Assembly: GCA_039208045.1 (NCBI GenBank)
Contig: JBCCRH010000368.1
Span: 1 to 6,294 of the forward strand
DNA length: 6,294 bases
Origin: JBCCRH01 sp039208045
GTDB taxonomy: Bacteria > Bacteroidota > Bacteroidia > Chitinophagales > Saprospiraceae
Direction of reading: 5' to 3'
Positions 6,139 to 6,294 of this stretch are shown here, one piece after another. Below the pieces are notes generated by a model. The model had not been told where the DNA came from and did not search any database. It saw only the letters and a program-made list of their open reading frames with translations. How positions within the stretch are numbered: the stretch's first letter is position 1; every line of letters starts with the position of its first letter. Position numbers and translations under genes: made by a program.

Positions 6139-6173
6139 AAGTCGGGAGTTCCTCCGATAGCTATACGACTTTT
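6139..6173 (+). terminator. Possible intrinsic terminator after the tRNA
   Basis: AAGTCG (6139-6144) pairs with CGACTT (6166-6171), and TTTT runs to 6173, with a second T-run at 6177-6180. Inside the arms, GGAG (6145-6148) can pair with CTCC (6152-6155) and ATAGCTAT (6157-6164) is self-complementary, so the whole could form a branched stem. It lies 12 bases after the tRNA discriminator base, a suitable position for ending the transcript. The outer stem is only 6 bp with a large interior, so its strength is uncertain. Confidence 0.45.
6141..6164 (+). repeat. Second degenerate copy: T-arm-like segment joined to the GATAGCTAT core
   Basis: GTCGGGAGTTC (6141-6151) is identical to bases 6099-6109 of the intact tRNA (variable loop into T-loop). 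It then departs from the tRNA and continues as CTCCGATAGCTAT, resembling the left part of the upstream palindrome with one C missing and the right arm lost. Because CGGGAG is common to the tRNA T-stem and to the palindrome arm, the tRNA-derived origin of this piece is less secure than that of the upstream fragment. Confidence 0.4.
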
Positions 6174-6235
6174 GCATTTTGGGAGGTTGCTAAGGCCTAA
6201 AGTTGGGCTAAAAGTGTTACATTTCCTATAAAAAG

Positions 6236-6294
6236 ATGCATGTTCTAGTCTCCTTCCCCTCCATAGTGGAGGCATATAGTAATCATTTTGAGCA
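6236..6294 (+). CDS. Possible start of a protein-coding gene (19 codons, runs off window)
   Basis: An ATG at 6236 opens a frame that stays open to the window end, reading MHVLVSFPSIVEAYSNHFE. The in-frame TAA at 6209-6211 bounds it upstream. TACATTTC (6218-6225) matches seven of eight positions of the -7 box TAnnTTTG and lies 10 bases before the ATG, but no well-spaced -33 TTG is seen. A perfect hairpin CCTCCA-TAG-TGGAGG (6258-6272) lies inside the frame. The stretch is too short to identify a family, and it could equally be non-coding. Confidence 0.3.
   Translation, partial: MHVLVSFPSIVEAYSNHFE

Noticed and set aside
6258..6272. CCTCCA-TAG-TGGAGG hairpin as a terminator
   Set aside because: No T-run follows, and it may lie inside a coding frame starting at 6236.

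Overview
The window looks like chromosomal DNA from a member of the Bacteroidota, possibly a Saprospiria/Lewinella-like marine lineage (the phylum is well supported, the finer placement is a guess). The main signs are a lipoprotein gene next to a DUF5723-type outer-membrane protein gene, an HD-like domain fused to a Pycsar-type membrane effector domain, a small 'RPTI...FTLEEW' protein typical of the phylum, start codons without Shine-Dalgarno sequences, a perfect TAnnTTTG -7 box ahead of a tRNA, and a tRNA gene without an encoded CCA end.

Layout. Positions 1-1105 (minus strand) hold the N-terminal 368 codons of a secreted peptidoglycan hydrolase: signal peptide, glucosaminidase domain, two LysM repeats and an acidic Pro/Glu-rich tail that runs off the window. 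Positions 1228-2457 (minus) encode a 409-residue protein with a degenerate HD domain and a three-helix PycTM-like membrane domain. A 93-bp divergent intergenic region (2458-2550) with several small palindromes separates it from a plus-strand pair: a 511-residue lipoprotein (2551-4086) and, 27 bp later, a 459-residue DUF5723-type outer-membrane protein (4114-5493). The second gene overlaps tail-to-tail by 8 bp with a small minus-strand gene of unknown function (5486-5872).

The last 420 bp hold a small RNA locus. A Bacteroidota-type promoter (5911-5942) is followed by a nested hairpin, then a broken 5' half of a tRNA whose D-loop carries a perfect 20-bp palindrome, then an intact CAU-anticodon tRNA (6053-6126, probably elongator Met), then a hairpin/T-run that may be its terminator and contains a degraded copy of the same palindrome core. 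A possible new reading frame starts at 6236 and leaves the window.

The lipoprotein and DUF5723 protein are probably co-transcribed and both belong to the outer envelope, where the LysM glucosaminidase also acts. The tRNA neighbourhood is the most structurally unusual part. The HD-PycTM protein is the most interesting protein: its HD metal site appears lost and no nucleotide cyclase gene lies next to it within the window. I see no CRISPR array, insertion sequence, or complete new defence system here.
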